Of a stretch of DNA of 64,000 nucleotides, positions 1 to 11,370 are shown piece by piece. Every line of letters starts with the position of its first letter. Position 1 is the stretch's first letter. The position numbers and the translations under genes are program-made. The notes below the pieces were generated by a model that was not told where the DNA came from, made no database searches, and saw only the letters and a list, made by a program, of their open reading frames with translations. This stretch comes from Symbiodinium microadriaticum (Eukaryota; Sar; Dinophyceae; Suessiales; Symbiodiniaceae), in assembly GCA_001939145.1 (NCBI GenBank), contig LSRX01001553.1, positions 1 to 64,000 on the forward strand, in the 5' to 3' direction.

Positions 1-98
1 TTAAACCAAAGCTTCGAGATGAGTGCATGCTGTACCTCAAGAATAGAACCTTCTAGACCCAAACCAGCCAGGCCATGCTACAGAAGGCAATCAATGAT

Positions 99-162
99 GT
101 AGTAGCAGTAGTAGCAGTCGTAATGGTAGTAGTAGTCGTCGTCTAGTAGTAGTAGAAGTAAT

Positions 163-212
<50 letters not shown>
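99..212. repeat. compound triplet microsatellite ending in (CAG)n
   Basis: Mixed GTA, GCA and CGT triplets lead into about 16 uninterrupted CAG units at 163-212. A degenerate triplet fringe (GTC, CTT) continues to about 300. All long frames here translate as homopolymers (Leu on the minus strand, Ser/Ala/Gln elsewhere), so the open frames are repeat artefacts. The block AGTAGTAGTCGTCGTC also occurs in the arrays near 35.48 kb and 46.65 kb. Confidence 0.95.
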
Positions 213-213
<1 letters not shown>

Positions 214-1435
214 TTCGTCGTCGTGGTCCTGGTCCTGGTCTCGCCCTTGCGCTTTCTCTTGCTCTCGTCGATGTTCTTCTTCGTCGTCTTGCTGCTTTCG
301 TTGCTTGGCGGCAACGCGAGAAAAGGACGGAAGGAAGCCCCTCGCCTCAGAGGGGCTCCGAACAGTTCGCCGGCGCCGCGCGGCATCCCGAGCAAGCGCT
401 CGGGATTCTGCAAGGACCAGGGTGGCGAGACCTGAAATGGGAGTATGCGGCCGCTACAAAAAGAGCCACAGCTCCCTACAAGTGCCCTACGTAAATTGGA
501 ACCGGGATGCTCGAGTAATAGCTTCCTGCGCAGGTGAAGCGAGATGGCAATGGCTCGCAGCCAGGATCGGCGCTGGGATCGTCCAAGCGATGTAGCACAC
601 CTTGTAGCCCGGTGCCAAAAGATGTCAAGCACTTTGCTAAATCGGCCAGCCGAGCTGTGTTTGAGGCTGAAACTGTGCGATTCGACCGCATATTGAAGAA
701 ACATCTTCACTTGCGAAGCCACCACCATGACTCCAAAGCTATTTACTAGGTACTGGGGGACACCTTCCTGGCAAACTCTCCTATCAGAAATGAACTGCGG
801 ACACCTGCACCTGGGAACTCTTGCCACCTGTAAGGAAACGTTAGTTAGTTCAGCTACTCATTCCAAGAGGAATGCCCAATCCTACCCATCTTGCAGCGTG
901 GTCGCATGCCCAGAAGGACAGCGCGGCTTCCCTGGCTGGCGGAACCCTCTTCCGCTTTTTTGCCATTCGAGAGGCCACATGGAACTGCTGTGGGTCTTCA
1001 CAAGCTGTTGGCTGCTACTCCCCTGGCGCTTTGGTCGTGGTCTTGCCTCCGCCTGTCAACTCTACGGCAATGCCGGCTGCAGCTTCGAACTTCGAAAAAA
1101 GAAGTGATGTCACTTCTTCAACTACTTCGGTTGGCCCGAGTCCAGTCTTATCACCGTGGGTGTCCAAGTCGCCGTCTTGAAAAGTTGGACCGACATGGAT
1201 AAGCGGTAATCTAACGAAAGTCTACATGACCATGGTGCGACATCTCTTGGACTTGGACCCCTCGGTCATGCTGGGCACAACTCGGGCCAAGGACGCTGCG
1301 GCACAGAGCGCTTCACCAGCGGGCAAGTGGAGAAGCCCACCCAGCAGATCCGCAAGCCCATGACCAGGAGTGCAAGTGTCGAACATTGTCTCCTGACCTT
1401 GCTCCGGAAGCCCTTGCAACAATGCATCACAGTCG
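213..1435. other. no supportable gene
   Basis: After the triplet fringe the sequence is non-repetitive and GC-balanced. Several frames stay open for 60-125 codons on both strands, but none shows a convincing splice boundary, recognisable domain or codon-position bias. Confidence 0.5.
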
Positions 1436-2098
1436 TTGAGTCAGCTCGTTGCTGAACTCGGTGGGTTCCAGGTGGCTCTCGGACTCTCAGTACGTACTTA
1501 TCAAAGGCATACCATTCGGTCGCCGGCTTCTTGCAACAGCTCTTGCCCCAAAGGCGCCACATGGCAGGAATGCCCACCGTTTGTTGGTTTGCAAGTCGCG
1601 ATAGGAATTGAGTTGGAAGGAGTGAGCGGCATGCACCGTTGGGCTGACATGAGAGATGAAGTGCATGGCAGCAAGCGAACAGGCCTGGACGCCCATGTTC
1701 TGCAAAGCACTGCGGAACCACGCCTGATAATCTCAAGGGCGTGTTATGCTTTCTTTGATCACGACACGGTGCTGATGAACGACAGCCTTTTGGGGTGGCA
1801 TAACATTGCAAGCCCGCCTGGTCATCGCCGGCAATGTCAACCTACGGCACAGGCCGAGCAGAAGAACGACATGTCCACGGGCTTCCACGGCTCTGCTCCT
1901 GCCCTTGCGGTAACCCTCGCGCCTCTGCCAGCAAGGCTTCACAAAGTGGTCTCAGGGACTGCAGTCGACGCTCCTGGATCTCCCCAAACGCACAGACGGA
2001 AGCAGCGTTCGTCGCTGTCATCCAAGTCTGTTAAAGCGCTGCCAGATGTCTGCAGCCCGCTCTGGCTGAGGCTGCTGCCGACTCGAGGTCCACGTTGA
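1436..2098 (+). CDS. long unassigned ORF, possible exon
   Basis: This 220-codon frame is the longest open frame outside the repeats. Its middle part (about residues 55-95, containing GIELEGVSGMHRWADMRDEV) shows purine-first codon bias, and the frame ends in a normal stop. There is no ATG at the left edge, so if real it is an internal-to-terminal exon. No domain is recognised. The minus strand is also open across 1266-1811 (181 codons), which weakens the strand call. Confidence 0.3.
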   Translation: MSQLVAELGGFQVALGLSVRTYQRHTIRSPASCNSSCPKGATWQECPPFVGLQVAIGIELEGVSGMHRWADMRDEVHGSKRTGLDAHVLQSTAEPRLIISRACYAFFDHDTVLMNDSLLGWHNIASPPGHRRQCQPTAQAEQKNDMSTGFHGSAPALAVTLAPLPARLHKVVSGTAVDAPGSPQTHRRKQRSSLSSKSVKALPDVCSPLWLRLLPTRGPR

Positions 2099-2514
2099 GA
2101 CAGGACTTCTGCGGCCTAATTAGGATTCCAAGTCTTCAAGGGGGCCCACCTCCGGTGGAAATGCCTTTGCTGACAAGGAGCCCTTCTTTCAAGCTGCTTT
2201 CGGCTTTCCTGCGACTTGGAAGACTTGCTGGCTTCAGATTGCAGATCGCAAACAACGTGCAGCAAGAATGTCTGACTGCTAGATGTGACAATGCATGTGC
2301 AAGTAAGACTTCACCAAGCCGCACAGAAACCAAGTAGCCTCATCTCACATAAACCGACACAATTGAGCTGGCCTAACTTAGTTTACCTTTGCCTGACCTA
2401 ACATACCTAGGCCTGGCCTAGCCCAACCAAACCCCTTGCCCGTTTGCAGGGCTCAGGCGAAGAAGTCATGACTTTAACCGCTTTATGCCCAGAACCAGAG
2501 CTGTGCTTTGCTAA
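2099..2514. other. gene-less; degenerate CCTA-rich tract
   Basis: Between about 2370 and 2440 the sequence is a decayed tandem of CCTAAC/CCTAGG-like words, possibly eroded telomere-type or other minisatellite DNA. Nothing else is supportable here. Confidence 0.4.
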
Positions 2515-2880
2515 ATGCCTGGACATGTCGACATTGAGTATGCAGGTTTCGCGGTGGCCCGGATCTTGAGACTTGTGTCACAGTTTAAGATGATGATACT
2601 CGCAATGTTGGTGAGAACGACTGAAAGCAATCCGGCCATAGATGGATGGCTTGTAGAGAAGAACAGCCGGTTCAAGTGCGTAGAGGGACAGCACCCACGC
2701 TGTCCGTCCCAGCGGCTACACGAACTGCCAAATCAGGCAAGCTTTACACATGCGTATCGAGTCGAGGTTAAGGGCGGCATTGGAAGATGTGGCCACATGG
2801 CAGTAACGTTGAGCGATCCGCTTTTCATGTCGGCTCCGTTCTGTTTTACACGATTTGTCAGTGGCTCAAGTGTACGATAA
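2515..2880 (+). CDS. unassigned 121-codon ORF
   Basis: The frame begins with ATG (MPGHVDIEYAGFAVAR) and ends with TAA. Residues 10-35 are hydrophobic (ILRLVSQFKMMILAML) and could be a membrane segment. There is no family match and no splice evidence, so a chance ORF is quite possible. Confidence 0.25.
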   Translation: MPGHVDIEYAGFAVARILRLVSQFKMMILAMLVRTTESNPAIDGWLVEKNSRFKCVEGQHPRCPSQRLHELPNQASFTHAYRVEVKGGIGRCGHMAVTLSDPLFMSAPFCFTRFVSGSSVR

Positions 2881-3564
2881 GCTAAGCTAAGGTTGAAGTA
2901 AAGCTGTGCTTGCTTCGAAGATTCTGCATCTCACATTGCCTGCAGTCTTTGCAAACCTAGCCCCACTTCGGTGCTGCGTGACGGTTCACACAGCCACAAA
3001 TTCATGAGGCCACTGCAACATATTGCAACGACAGCCGATTTTTCAGATGCTCAGGGAGGCCTTGCTATGATCGGGAGGGCATCTTGGCAAAGTTGTGTTC
3101 CGTATGAACATTTTGCAAGGGGCAGAGGCAATATCTACGAGAGTCGACAGCCTCGGCAGAGAACTGAGCTGCATCGTATCTCGCAGCTGATCGCTAGCCG
3201 CTACGGCCGCTATGTGCAGACAACCCAAACGTCGGAGTCGGAGAAACCGAGGTTCAGCAATAACACACAAATACCAGAGAGTGGCAGAGATGCAAGCAAC
3301 GTTCGAGATCGAGCGCTCACAGGATTCACCTCGTTGGCAACCGCCCTCGCGTTTAAACAATGCCGACACTGCCCATCTTAGGCTTGCCGGTACAGCCTCC
3401 CAACACTTTCTGGACTGTGCAGGCTGTAGATATCTGCAGGCCCTTGTGCAGAGGACACGACTTTGCGCGTCCAAGACACACAGGCCACATGGGGTAGAGA
3501 TGCCCTGCTCGCTCTATACGTCTATCGATCTATCTGTCCATCAATCTGTCTACCCATCTAAATC
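2881..3564. other. no supportable gene
   Basis: Overlapping frames of 119-143 codons are open on both strands across 2971-3571. None is favoured by motif or codon structure, so no call is made. Confidence 0.4.
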
Positions 3565-3662
3565 TAACTAACTAGCTAACTAACTAACTTACTTACTTAC
3601 TAACTTACTAACTAACTAACTAACTAACTTACTTACTTACTTACTTACTAGCTAACTAACCA
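3565..3662. repeat. tetranucleotide array (CTAA/CTTA)n
   Basis: Alternating blocks of ACTA and ACTT tetramers with a few GCTA interruptions are directly visible. Confidence 0.95.
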
Positions 3663-3696
3663 ACGACCCATACATCGAATTGACATTAAGCGCAAC

Positions 3697-3733
3697 ATAC
3701 ATACATACATACATACATACATACATACATACA

Positions 3734-3780
<47 letters not shown>
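3697..3780. repeat. (CATA)n followed by (AT)n
   Basis: About 16 CATA tetramers run into a short AT dinucleotide tract. Related CATA arrays recur at 32.33, 55.02 and 63.68 kb. Confidence 0.95.
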
Positions 3781-4629
3781 GCACGCACACACATGTCCAC
3801 AGATTTAGATGCCCTTTCGATGGGATGGTAGATCCAAACAACGCTCATCTGTGGCATCAGGTCCGGGCAGCAGTGTCACCTTGGCTTCCAGCAGGATCAC
3901 CGTGGAGATGCTCCATGCAGGGCTGGGCCAGCCGCCCTTTGCCAGGCAAAATATCGGTGGCATCTTCCTCCAAGGACTAGTGACTAGTGCTGAAGGCTTC
4001 GTGGTGACTCAGCTATCTCGGACATCCCAACCAGATGTCCGGACGTGGCCTGTCGGGGAGCTTGTTTGAAGCGCCGGTCCAGCTGGTGGCGCAGCTGGAT
4101 CTGCCAAGAATACTCTAAGAAACACTTCATGGCATAACAAGCACTTCATGGTAAAGCGTGCCACATGCAAGGGCCAAAATCTCCAAACCGGAGCTTGTTT
4201 GACAAAGGGGTTGCGTGGCTCGTGGAACAGTGGAACCTGGTGCCCTTGTTGGCCATCAGCAGAAGAAGTCGCGAAACAAAGAAATATCCAAAGCCGAGTC
4301 CACTATGGCTATGACAAGCTCAGAAAAAAGAACCCAGCGGCAGCGCATGTTCGCAAAACAAGTAGAGCACACAGGGTATCAGCATCTTTCTAGCTTACCG
4401 CTCCAGCATAGGGTCGAGTAGACTCCAGGAAGCAGCTAGCATGGAACGACTCCTGCAGCACGAAAGGAACCCGACAGGGGAGGAGGAGTGTGACAACACG
4501 AACTTCTCGTCCGAATGTCGAGTAACTGCCTGAAACACAAGGCAACGAGCGGTGCTCTCAAAGCATGCACCAAGGTTTGCGGTGCGGTGGAGAGCCATCG
4601 ATACCTCTCAGTGTTGCTGTCACTTGGCC
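3781..4629. other. no supported gene; weak plus-strand ORF at 3809-4069
   Basis: An 86-codon plus-strand frame with ATG at 3809 and stop at 4069 contains the soluble-protein-like stretch NIGGIFLQGLVTSAEGFVV. It lacks splice or family support and may be chance. The rest of the stretch shows nothing. Confidence 0.3.
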
Positions 4630-5193
4630 TCAACATGCCATGCCAGCCTCAGACGCTCGACGAAGCTGATTGCCGAGGTCCGGCAAGCACTGCCTCTGCA
4701 TGGAAGAGGCAAGGCTCCTCGGCTGCGGGTAGTAGGGCCACGACCACAGCGGCTGCGCCCCACGCGCGTCAGAAGGTGGCCCCACCGCCTCGGCTAAAAC
4801 GGCAAGCATAGCAACACAGCAGCTGAGCATAGCTGAGCTCGTCGTTCGGATCTCTGTCGCAGAACCTTCGGCCGGCACCGAACCAAAGACCCAAGCCGGA
4901 GGAAGAAGGAAGCCTTCTTGCATCCAGGCACATCCGTTTCGAGGCCCCAGACGAGCCCCTCGGGACCTTAGGGCTAAGGGCGGAAGCCCGGATGTTTCCG
5001 GAGAACAGTGCCGAGAGCAATGAATGGGCACGTCAAGCTCAACACGTGTAGAACAAGGCCACGGAAACACCAGCAAAAATTGAAGTTTTCTGTATCGTGG
5101 ACTCAGTTTGGCAGGTGATTCGATAATATATTGCTGAACCGCACCTGAGCTCGAGGCCTAGCGTCTGGGCCTCGGCGAGCTTCAAGACCTCCC
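4630..5193 (-). CDS. candidate terminal exon plus upstream small exon, unknown protein
   Basis: Read on the minus strand, a frame stays open for 148 codons from 5076 to a stop at 4630 and ends LGNQLRRASEAGMAC. Its distal half follows a T-rich acceptor-like GTTTTAG near 4796. Upstream, 5193-5145 is a 49-nt piece bounded by CAG|GGGAG and a CAG|GTGCGG donor. It would encode EVLKLAEAQTLGLEL, a helix-like segment. The two pieces may belong to one minus-strand gene, but phase between them could not be verified and no family is recognised. Confidence 0.35.
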
Positions 5194-5845
5194 CTGGGCC
5201 CATTGTGCAGAACAAAAGCGTTCGTTGATGCCGTCGGCAATTCGATTTCTGGAGCCGGGACAAGGGCGTGCAGAAAGTGGCCCCATCCATGCAGCATCCG
5301 GTCCTGAAGAACCGCTGGGCTCCACCTGAACTTCACGGAGGACGCAGTTGCTTGTCAGATACGCATGACACAAACAGTTACACCATGAAGCGGAAAGGAG
5401 CCCGTGTCACTACATGTTGGTCTTTCAGCCTGCAGCGGTGATGCCCTGTTTAATTGCTGTCATGGTTGTGGGGTGAGGGGATCAGCCTGCGCAGCTCTGG
5501 AGTTGAATGAAAGAATGTGGAATCAGGAACATACTGAAGTTCATGGAGGAGATCCCAACGTAGGAGCACGTCGAAACTCTCTTGCATTGCATGGCAGGAC
5601 ACAAACAACCTTGGGCACCCCACCCAAAGGGTTTTGTGGCCCTGCTCCGCAGCTGCCTGGCAAAGCAGAAGCTACCAAGCTCCCGCGGTGCCCGTGGCCA
5701 CGACGTAATTCTGTGCCGTGACATTAGGACCCGTTCAGTGTCAAGTTCGTGGCCGCATGTGCTTAACGCAGTCTGCACAACAACTTGCAGCGTGGCGTAG
5801 ATCGGCACATTGACGTATTCTAAGTGAAACAGAACCACATAGACC
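5194..5845. other. no supportable gene
   Basis: Frames of about 105-135 codons are open on both strands at 5404-5889, without splice boundaries or recognisable motifs. Confidence 0.4.
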
Positions 5846-8800
5846 TCACCCGCCGTCAGCGCATTGCATTGTCTGCCGTGTTGCTTCAATTGAGATCATG
5901 CAATGTACTGAAAGCTCTTTCAAAAGCCAATCTTCTCCTTTTTTCTCTCCGGCCTCGGATCCGCCTTGTCCATGGCCCGCTTCCTCAACCACGGCCTGAG
6001 CTTTACAGGGATAGAAATGCCCGCACACTTGCACTGCGCAGCATCGACCGAGAAGGAAGAAAGCGGCAAGTAGTCGGAGAAGACGGAAATGGCAGCAGTT
6101 TCCAAGGAGTGCCAACACCGACTGCAACAACGACAGGAACTAAAAACATTGAAAGGCTCGAGCCCACTTTAACAGGCGGCTACTAATAATGGGCCGGGCA
6201 TATTGGAAGCAGCAAACCTGTGGGGTGAAATGTCCCTCGCACACACGCACACAGACACACACAACAGCATACTGCGGGTCACTGCCGGCCAACGATCGGA
6301 GCGTTCGCAAATCTCAAATCTGCATCTTCCAGGAAACATGAAACAAACTAATGTATGCCGATATAAAACGATGCTGCCTTGGCTTCGTCGGTGGCTTTCA
6401 CCATGCCCTTCTCGGCAGCCTGACAGGTGGCAGCGAAATCGAGGCTTGGACCAAGACCGTGCCGATAGTTAGCACACAAATCTGCCGTCTTCTTAGGTGC
6501 AATTCATGATGGGCAGGGTTTTCGGGTTTGGACGAAACGCTCCTTGGATGGAAGACTGTGCGGGATCGAAGCGGCACTCTTCGCGATTCTTACCAGGAGC
6601 GTAAATCTGCACCTGGCACATCTCTTGGAACTGATGGTGCCCCGGTAAGTCTTGAAGACAAGAAGCCAACTGTCTGGGACTGACATGGCTCAAGTCAGAG
6701 TGTGAAAGATATGGGACGATTTGTGACATGCTATTGAAACTGCTGTTTATTGTGGAGCCTACTAATCTACTTGCAGGACTAGATACTGCACCCAAAATAG
6801 TTGAACAAAACTATTGAGAAGCTTGGGTCCATCCAGCATCCGCAGTCTACCAGTCGGCTAACTCCAAACAGCCTGGGCACGTAGCTAGTTGCAAGCCTTG
6901 GCTTCGGCTCTCTCCTTCAGCATGCCCTTCTCGGCAGCCTGAGACAGGGGGAAGCAAAGTTCCAAAGCTCAATTCCAGGCATATCTCTCGATCAGCAGCT
7001 TCTTGTGCTGATGGCAGGCCATACATGGTGCCATCATGGTGCCCAAACAACTTCACAAGCCAACGTCCGCAATCCGGGCCCGTCTTGGCTCCAGTCATAA
7101 CGAGTGCGAAAGAGAAACTGGAGTTTCGGGATTTGGCTTGTCACAAGCTTTTGACTGTGGAGTCAACTGCGAAAACCAACTAAGATCAACCTACCTTGAG
7201 GTTCAGATAACTCATCAAGAATAAACGAGTAAGGCCATTCGTCCCACATCAATCATGAATCGGCTACTGCAGCCCAGCCATGCCAGTGGCAGGAAGACTG
7301 CCAGGTAGTATGAAAAGTCGGCGTGCACACGCACATGCTCGTGCAACCCTCCCTCTGATTCGACTTCTGATTGAGACTTTCTCTACAGAGGTGAAGACGT
7401 CAAGCCACGGAGGTAAATACTTCAAGGCACTGGAATACTCGGAATGAGGGTTCTTGGCTTAGCCCCATCGTCATAAATCACAAAAATACACACTCTGTTG
7501 CAGGTACACACTGGTTGGCGTCCCAATCTCCTTCACAGAGTATCCAAAGCCGTCTTCGTTGGCAGCAGAACTGTGGACTCCCTGCTGCCCCCTGCTGAAA
7601 CTGCAGCACAGGTCCAAAACGCACTCAAGTCCCATCCCCTGGTAACAGGGTTCCACACACACAACAAAAAAAGACTCGCTCAACAGAAAGCCCATGATGA
7701 AGCGATCAACGACCGGGCGATCAAGGGCGTCTGCAAGCCTCACCTGTTCAAAATGCAGCAAAAAAACGCTCTCGCCTTCAACCCGCCCTTCTCGGCAGCC
7801 TGAGACAGGGGCAAGCAAAGTTCAGAAAAGAGACAAGCTCACACCCTTGTCAGTAACTGAGTACTATCGACGACATTACAATCAGCGATCAGCCGATAAA
7901 GCCTTGGCTTCCTCCTTCGCCTTCACCGCGCCCTTCTCGGCAGCCTAGCACAAGTGAAAGCGAAATGGCCCTGCGAGGCTTTGACAAGGAACCCATGATC
8001 AAATGTGCCTTGGCTGTGTATGCAACCGAAGCGGCACTCTTCACAGGCCAACTTTCAGGATCGAAACGGTCCTCACCTCGTCCCCTATAGACCTGAATAT
8101 GCCTGCAACACAGACGGTGCAAGGCGCACCGGGCGCGCCGTCGTGCTGGACTGGAGCTCGTCAGCCTGGCAAACGCACTGCAACCATCGGAAGATGAAGC
8201 CTCTCTTGGGCAGGACGGACAGTTTTGGCCTCCGCAGATCCCGGCTACCTTCTGTGAGGGTTCAGCTGTTGTTCTCCCTCGCCAGCCTGGGATCCACCTT
8301 GTCCAGCGCCCACCTCCTCAACCATAGCTTCAGACACCTCTGGGAGCACACTGCACTTCCACACTTCGCGACAACAGACGCAAGAGAATTGCAAAGACGG
8401 TGAGACACAGTGAGTGAAGATGTTCAAGCAGGAACTGCTACGCGCAAAGTGCAGTCTGTCCGGGAAAGGCACCCCCTCTTCGGTGGGAGTCGTCTGCGAG
8501 CGATGCGCTTCTTGAACGGGCAGTGGCGCCGCCTCCAGCCAAGCGCAGATATCCCAGAACCTGCTGGTTGATTTACTGCCATTCTGCGCGCTTCCCCGAG
8601 ATCCGATTTCTATCATTCCGATCACCATGCGTGGCTCCGCGAGGTATCTATGCTTCGGAGATAGCTTTTTTTATCCCGAACTGGCACACAACCTGGCTAC
8701 CGGCCCCAAAAGGGAAAAGTAGCGAGCTGAATATGCCAGTACGTCGGTGCACTCTACGCACTGGCAGCATTGGCCAACCCTGGACACACCTCCAACTCGC

Positions 8801-10890
8801 TAAAAAAGACAGTTAGCTAGCATCGGGCGTTGCACGACGGGCAGAAAAAGTTCACACCCTTGTCAGTAACTGAGTACTATCGACGACATTACAATCAGCG
8901 ATCAGCCGATAACGCCTTGGCTTCCTCCTTCGCCTTCACCGCGCCCTTCTCGGCAGCCTAGCACAAGTGAAAGCGAAATGGCCCTGCGAGGCTTTGACAA
9001 GGAACCCGTGATCAAATGTGCCTTGGCTGTGTATGCAACCGAAGCGACACTCTTCACAGGCCAACTTTCAGGATCGAAACGGTCCTCACCTCGTCCCCTA
9101 TAGACCTGAATATGCCTGCAACACAGACGGTGCAAGGCGCACCGGGCGCGCCGTCGTGCTGGACTGGAGCTCGTCAGCCTGGCAAACGCACTGCAACCAT
9201 CGGAAGATGAAGCCTCTCTTGGGCAGGACGGACAGTTTTGGCCTCCGCAGATCCCGGCTACCTTCTGTGAGGGTTCAGCTGTTGTTCTCCCTCGCCAGCC
9301 TGGGATCCACCTTGTCCAGCGCCCACCTCCTCAACCATAGCTTCAGACACCTCTGGGAGCACACTGCACTTCCGCACTTCGCGACAACAGACGCAAGAGA
9401 ATTGCAAAGACGGTGAGACACAGTGAGTGAAGATGTTCAAGCAGGAACTGCTACGCGCAAAGTGCAGTCTGTCCGGGAAAGGCACCCCCTCTTCGGTGGG
9501 AGTCGTCTGCGAGCGATGCGCTTCTTGAACGGGCAGTGGCGCCGCCTCCAGCCAAGCGCAGATATCCCAGAACCTGCTGGTTGATTTACTGCCATTCTGC
9601 GCGCTTCCCCGAGATCCGATTTCTATCATTCCGATCACCATGCGTGGCTCCGCGAGGTATCTATGCTTCGGAGATAGCTTTTTTTATCCCGAACTGGCAC
9701 ACAACCTGGCTACCGGCCCCAAAAGGGAAAAGTAGCGAGCTGAATATGCCAGTACGTCGGTGCACTCTACGCACTGGCAGCATTGGCCAACCCTGGACAC
9801 ACCTCCAACTCGCTAAAAAAGACAGTTAGCTAGCATCGGGCGTTGCACGACGGGCAGAAAAAGTTCACACCCTTGTCAGTAACTGAGTACTATCGACGAC
9901 ATTACAATCAGCGATCAGCCGATAACGCCTTGGCTTCCTCCTTCGCCTTCACCGCGCCCTTCTCGGCAGCCTAGCACAAGTGAAAGCGAAATGGCCCTGC
10001 GAGGCTTTGACAAGGAACCCGTGATCAAATGTGCCTTGGCTGTGTATGCAACCGAAGCGACACTCTTCACAGGCCAACTTTCAGGATCGAAACGGTCCTC
10101 ACCTCGTCCCCTATAGACCTGAATATGCCTGCAACACAGACGGTGCAAGGCGCACCGGGCGCGCCGTCGTGCTGGACTGGAGCTCGTCAGCCTGGCAAAC
10201 GCACTGCAACCATCGGAAGATGAAGCCTCTCTTGGGCAGGACGGACAGTTTTGGCCTCCGCAGATCCCGGCTACCTTCTGTGAGGGTTCAGCTGTTGTTC
10301 TCCCTCGCCAGCCTGGGATCCACCTTGTCCAGCGCCCACCTCCTCAACCATAGCTTCAGACACCTCTGGGAGCACACTGCACTTCCGCACGTCGCGACAA
10401 CAGACGCAAGAGAATTGCAAAGACGGTGAGACACAGTGAGTGAAGATGTTCAAGCAGGAACTGCTACGCGCAAAGTGTAGTCTGTCCGGGAAAGGCACCC
10501 CCTCTTCGGTGGGAGTCGTCTGCGAGCGATGCGCTTCTTGAACGGGCAGCGGCGCCGCCTCCAGCCAAGCGCCAACGAGGCACACAGTCGAACCGTGAAA
10601 CTCAATTGTGGCCGAGTCCAGGTTACTGAGGGGCTACTGCAAGAGAAGCTCGTGCAGCTGGTGCCATTTCTCACAAAGGCGGCGATGCGGCGTTCGTGAA
10701 GACACGCCTGTACACTAGGGCGTGCCTCGGGATGACTCTGAACACGCGGACCGTCGCTGCTGGATGCTGTGCCCGATTCCTCTGCAGCAGAGCTTGACAA
10801 AAACGGGTCTCGTAAAGCTTCTAGAGCCTTGAGCCGGCAAACCTTGCTACCTCGTTCGTCGAACCATGTCTCTCCCAAAACTTTTTCTCC
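5846..10890 (-). CDS. exon-duplicated minus-strand gene candidate (AAEKG repeat protein)
   Basis: Several short conserved coding-like blocks recur on the minus strand. Block A (42 nt) starts AAEKG and ends AK, and occurs five times, at 9970-9929, 8957-8916, 7944-7903, 6938-6897 and 6419-6378. Each copy follows an AG acceptor-like site and is followed by AAG|GC. A diverged sixth copy lies at 7799. Block B encodes AMVEEVGAGQGGSQAGE near 8330-8280 (again in each 1013-bp unit) and AVVEEAGHGQGGSEAGE near 6005-5955. Most differences between its two versions fall at third positions or are conservative, which supports this frame. Block C (IQVY / VQIY) lies near 8100 and 6610. The product would be a small repeat protein rich in Ala, Glu, Lys and Gly; its function is unknown. 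Exact exon joins are not resolved. Confidence 0.45.
6378..6419 (-). CDS. 42-nt AAEKG microexon, copy 1
   Basis: Encodes AAEKGMVKATDEAK. The acceptor side reads CACCTGTCAG|G and the donor side AAG|GCAGC, so a GC-type donor is implied. The length is divisible by three, so insertion or loss keeps frame. Confidence 0.45.
6897..6938 (-). CDS. 42-nt AAEKG microexon, copy 2
   Basis: Encodes AAEKGMLKERAEAK. It follows a CCCCTGTCTCAG acceptor and is followed by AAG|GCTTGC. Confidence 0.45.
7758..7799 (-). pseudogene. diverged AAEKG exon copy
   Basis: It begins AAEKGGLKARA after CCCCTGTCTCAG but then diverges into a T-run and lacks the AAG|GC end. It is either a decayed copy or an exon with a different 3' end. 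Confidence 0.35.
7839..8851. repeat. 1013-bp tandem unit, copy 1
   Basis: The unit starts at TCACACCCTTGTCAG. The next copies start at 8852 and 9865, giving a period of exactly 1013. Copies differ by only a few single-base changes (for example aaagcc/aacgcc near 7900/8913 and CCACAC/CCGCAC near 8360/9373), so duplication is recent or the array is homogenised. Each unit carries one AAEKG microexon and one block B. Confidence 0.97.
7903..7944 (-). CDS. 42-nt AAEKG microexon in 1013-bp unit 1
   Basis: Encodes AAEKGAVKAKEEAK. It is preceded by CTTGTGCTAG and followed by AAG|GCTTTATC. Confidence 0.45.
8852..9864. repeat. 1013-bp tandem unit, copy 2
   Basis: Full-length unit, near identical to copies 1 and 3. 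Confidence 0.97.
8916..8957 (-). CDS. 42-nt AAEKG microexon in unit 2
   Basis: Identical in sequence to the copy at 7903-7944. The flanking intron differs by one base just after the GC donor. Confidence 0.45.
9865..10571. repeat. 1013-bp tandem unit, partial copy 3
   Basis: 707 bp match copy 2 and then break off at CAGCCAAGCG. The following sequence is unique, which marks the duplication edge. Confidence 0.95.
9929..9970 (-). CDS. 42-nt AAEKG microexon in partial unit 3
   Basis: Identical to the copies at 7903 and 8916. Confidence 0.45.
10579..10890 (-). CDS. upstream exon candidate of the AAEKG gene
   Basis: A minus-strand frame reads through GETWFDERGSKVCRLKALEA and a Ser/Ala/Glu-rich stretch with a purine-first codon pattern. 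The true exon may end near 10640 at a GC- or GT-like donor, because the last residues look less protein-like. It lies directly upstream of the duplicated segment on the same strand, so it is the likely 5' part of that gene. No ATG is certain, and the 5' edge runs into a GA/CT-rich tract at 10911-10960. Confidence 0.4.
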
Positions 10891-11370
10891 AGTGTTTCTT
10901 GGTGGCGGGGAGAGAGCGCGAGACAGAGAGAGGGAATGAGAGACAGAATAGGGAGATCAGCGTCAAAGTAGAGGGACGGTACGCCAGCGAGAAAGCGAGC
11001 TTGTGGTTGCCACTGCTAAATCTAAATAAGGCTGCTACTCGATCACTGCATCTCACACGCTCGATATTCTGTTCATCAGTCCGTGTATGATGCCATCGAT
11101 TCCTGCTTGAAACATTCATTGTCTCACTGCGTGGCTTGGATGGGCAAGTTCATTTAAATTAAGTCCTCGGTTAGATACCGTCTCGCCATGACTTGTGGAT
11201 GTGAAGGAGTACGACTCTGATTCTTCATAATTTCATTCACACCACGTCGTGTTTAGATTTAGCGCTTCAGACTGCCCTTAGACGCACATTCAAACGATTC
11301 GCATTAGAGTTCTGAAGGTACCACTCTGCCTTTACTTTGATCTAGTTTGATGAAACGGAAAAGGGCGAGG
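10891..11370. other. gene-less, with GA-rich low-complexity tract
   Basis: 10911-10960 is a purine-rich GAGA/GACA tract. The remainder up to the telomere-like block shows no coding evidence. Confidence 0.6.

Noticed and set aside
78..827. 249-codon minus-strand frame with a poly-Leu run
   Set aside because: The Leu run is (CTG)n; flanking residues show no domain, so the frame is a microsatellite artefact.
8559..8573. 15-mer ACCTGCTGGTTGATT also present at 57232
   Set aside because: It vaguely recalls the 18S rRNA 5' end (CTGGTTGAT) but the following bases do not match rRNA; flanks are unrelated.
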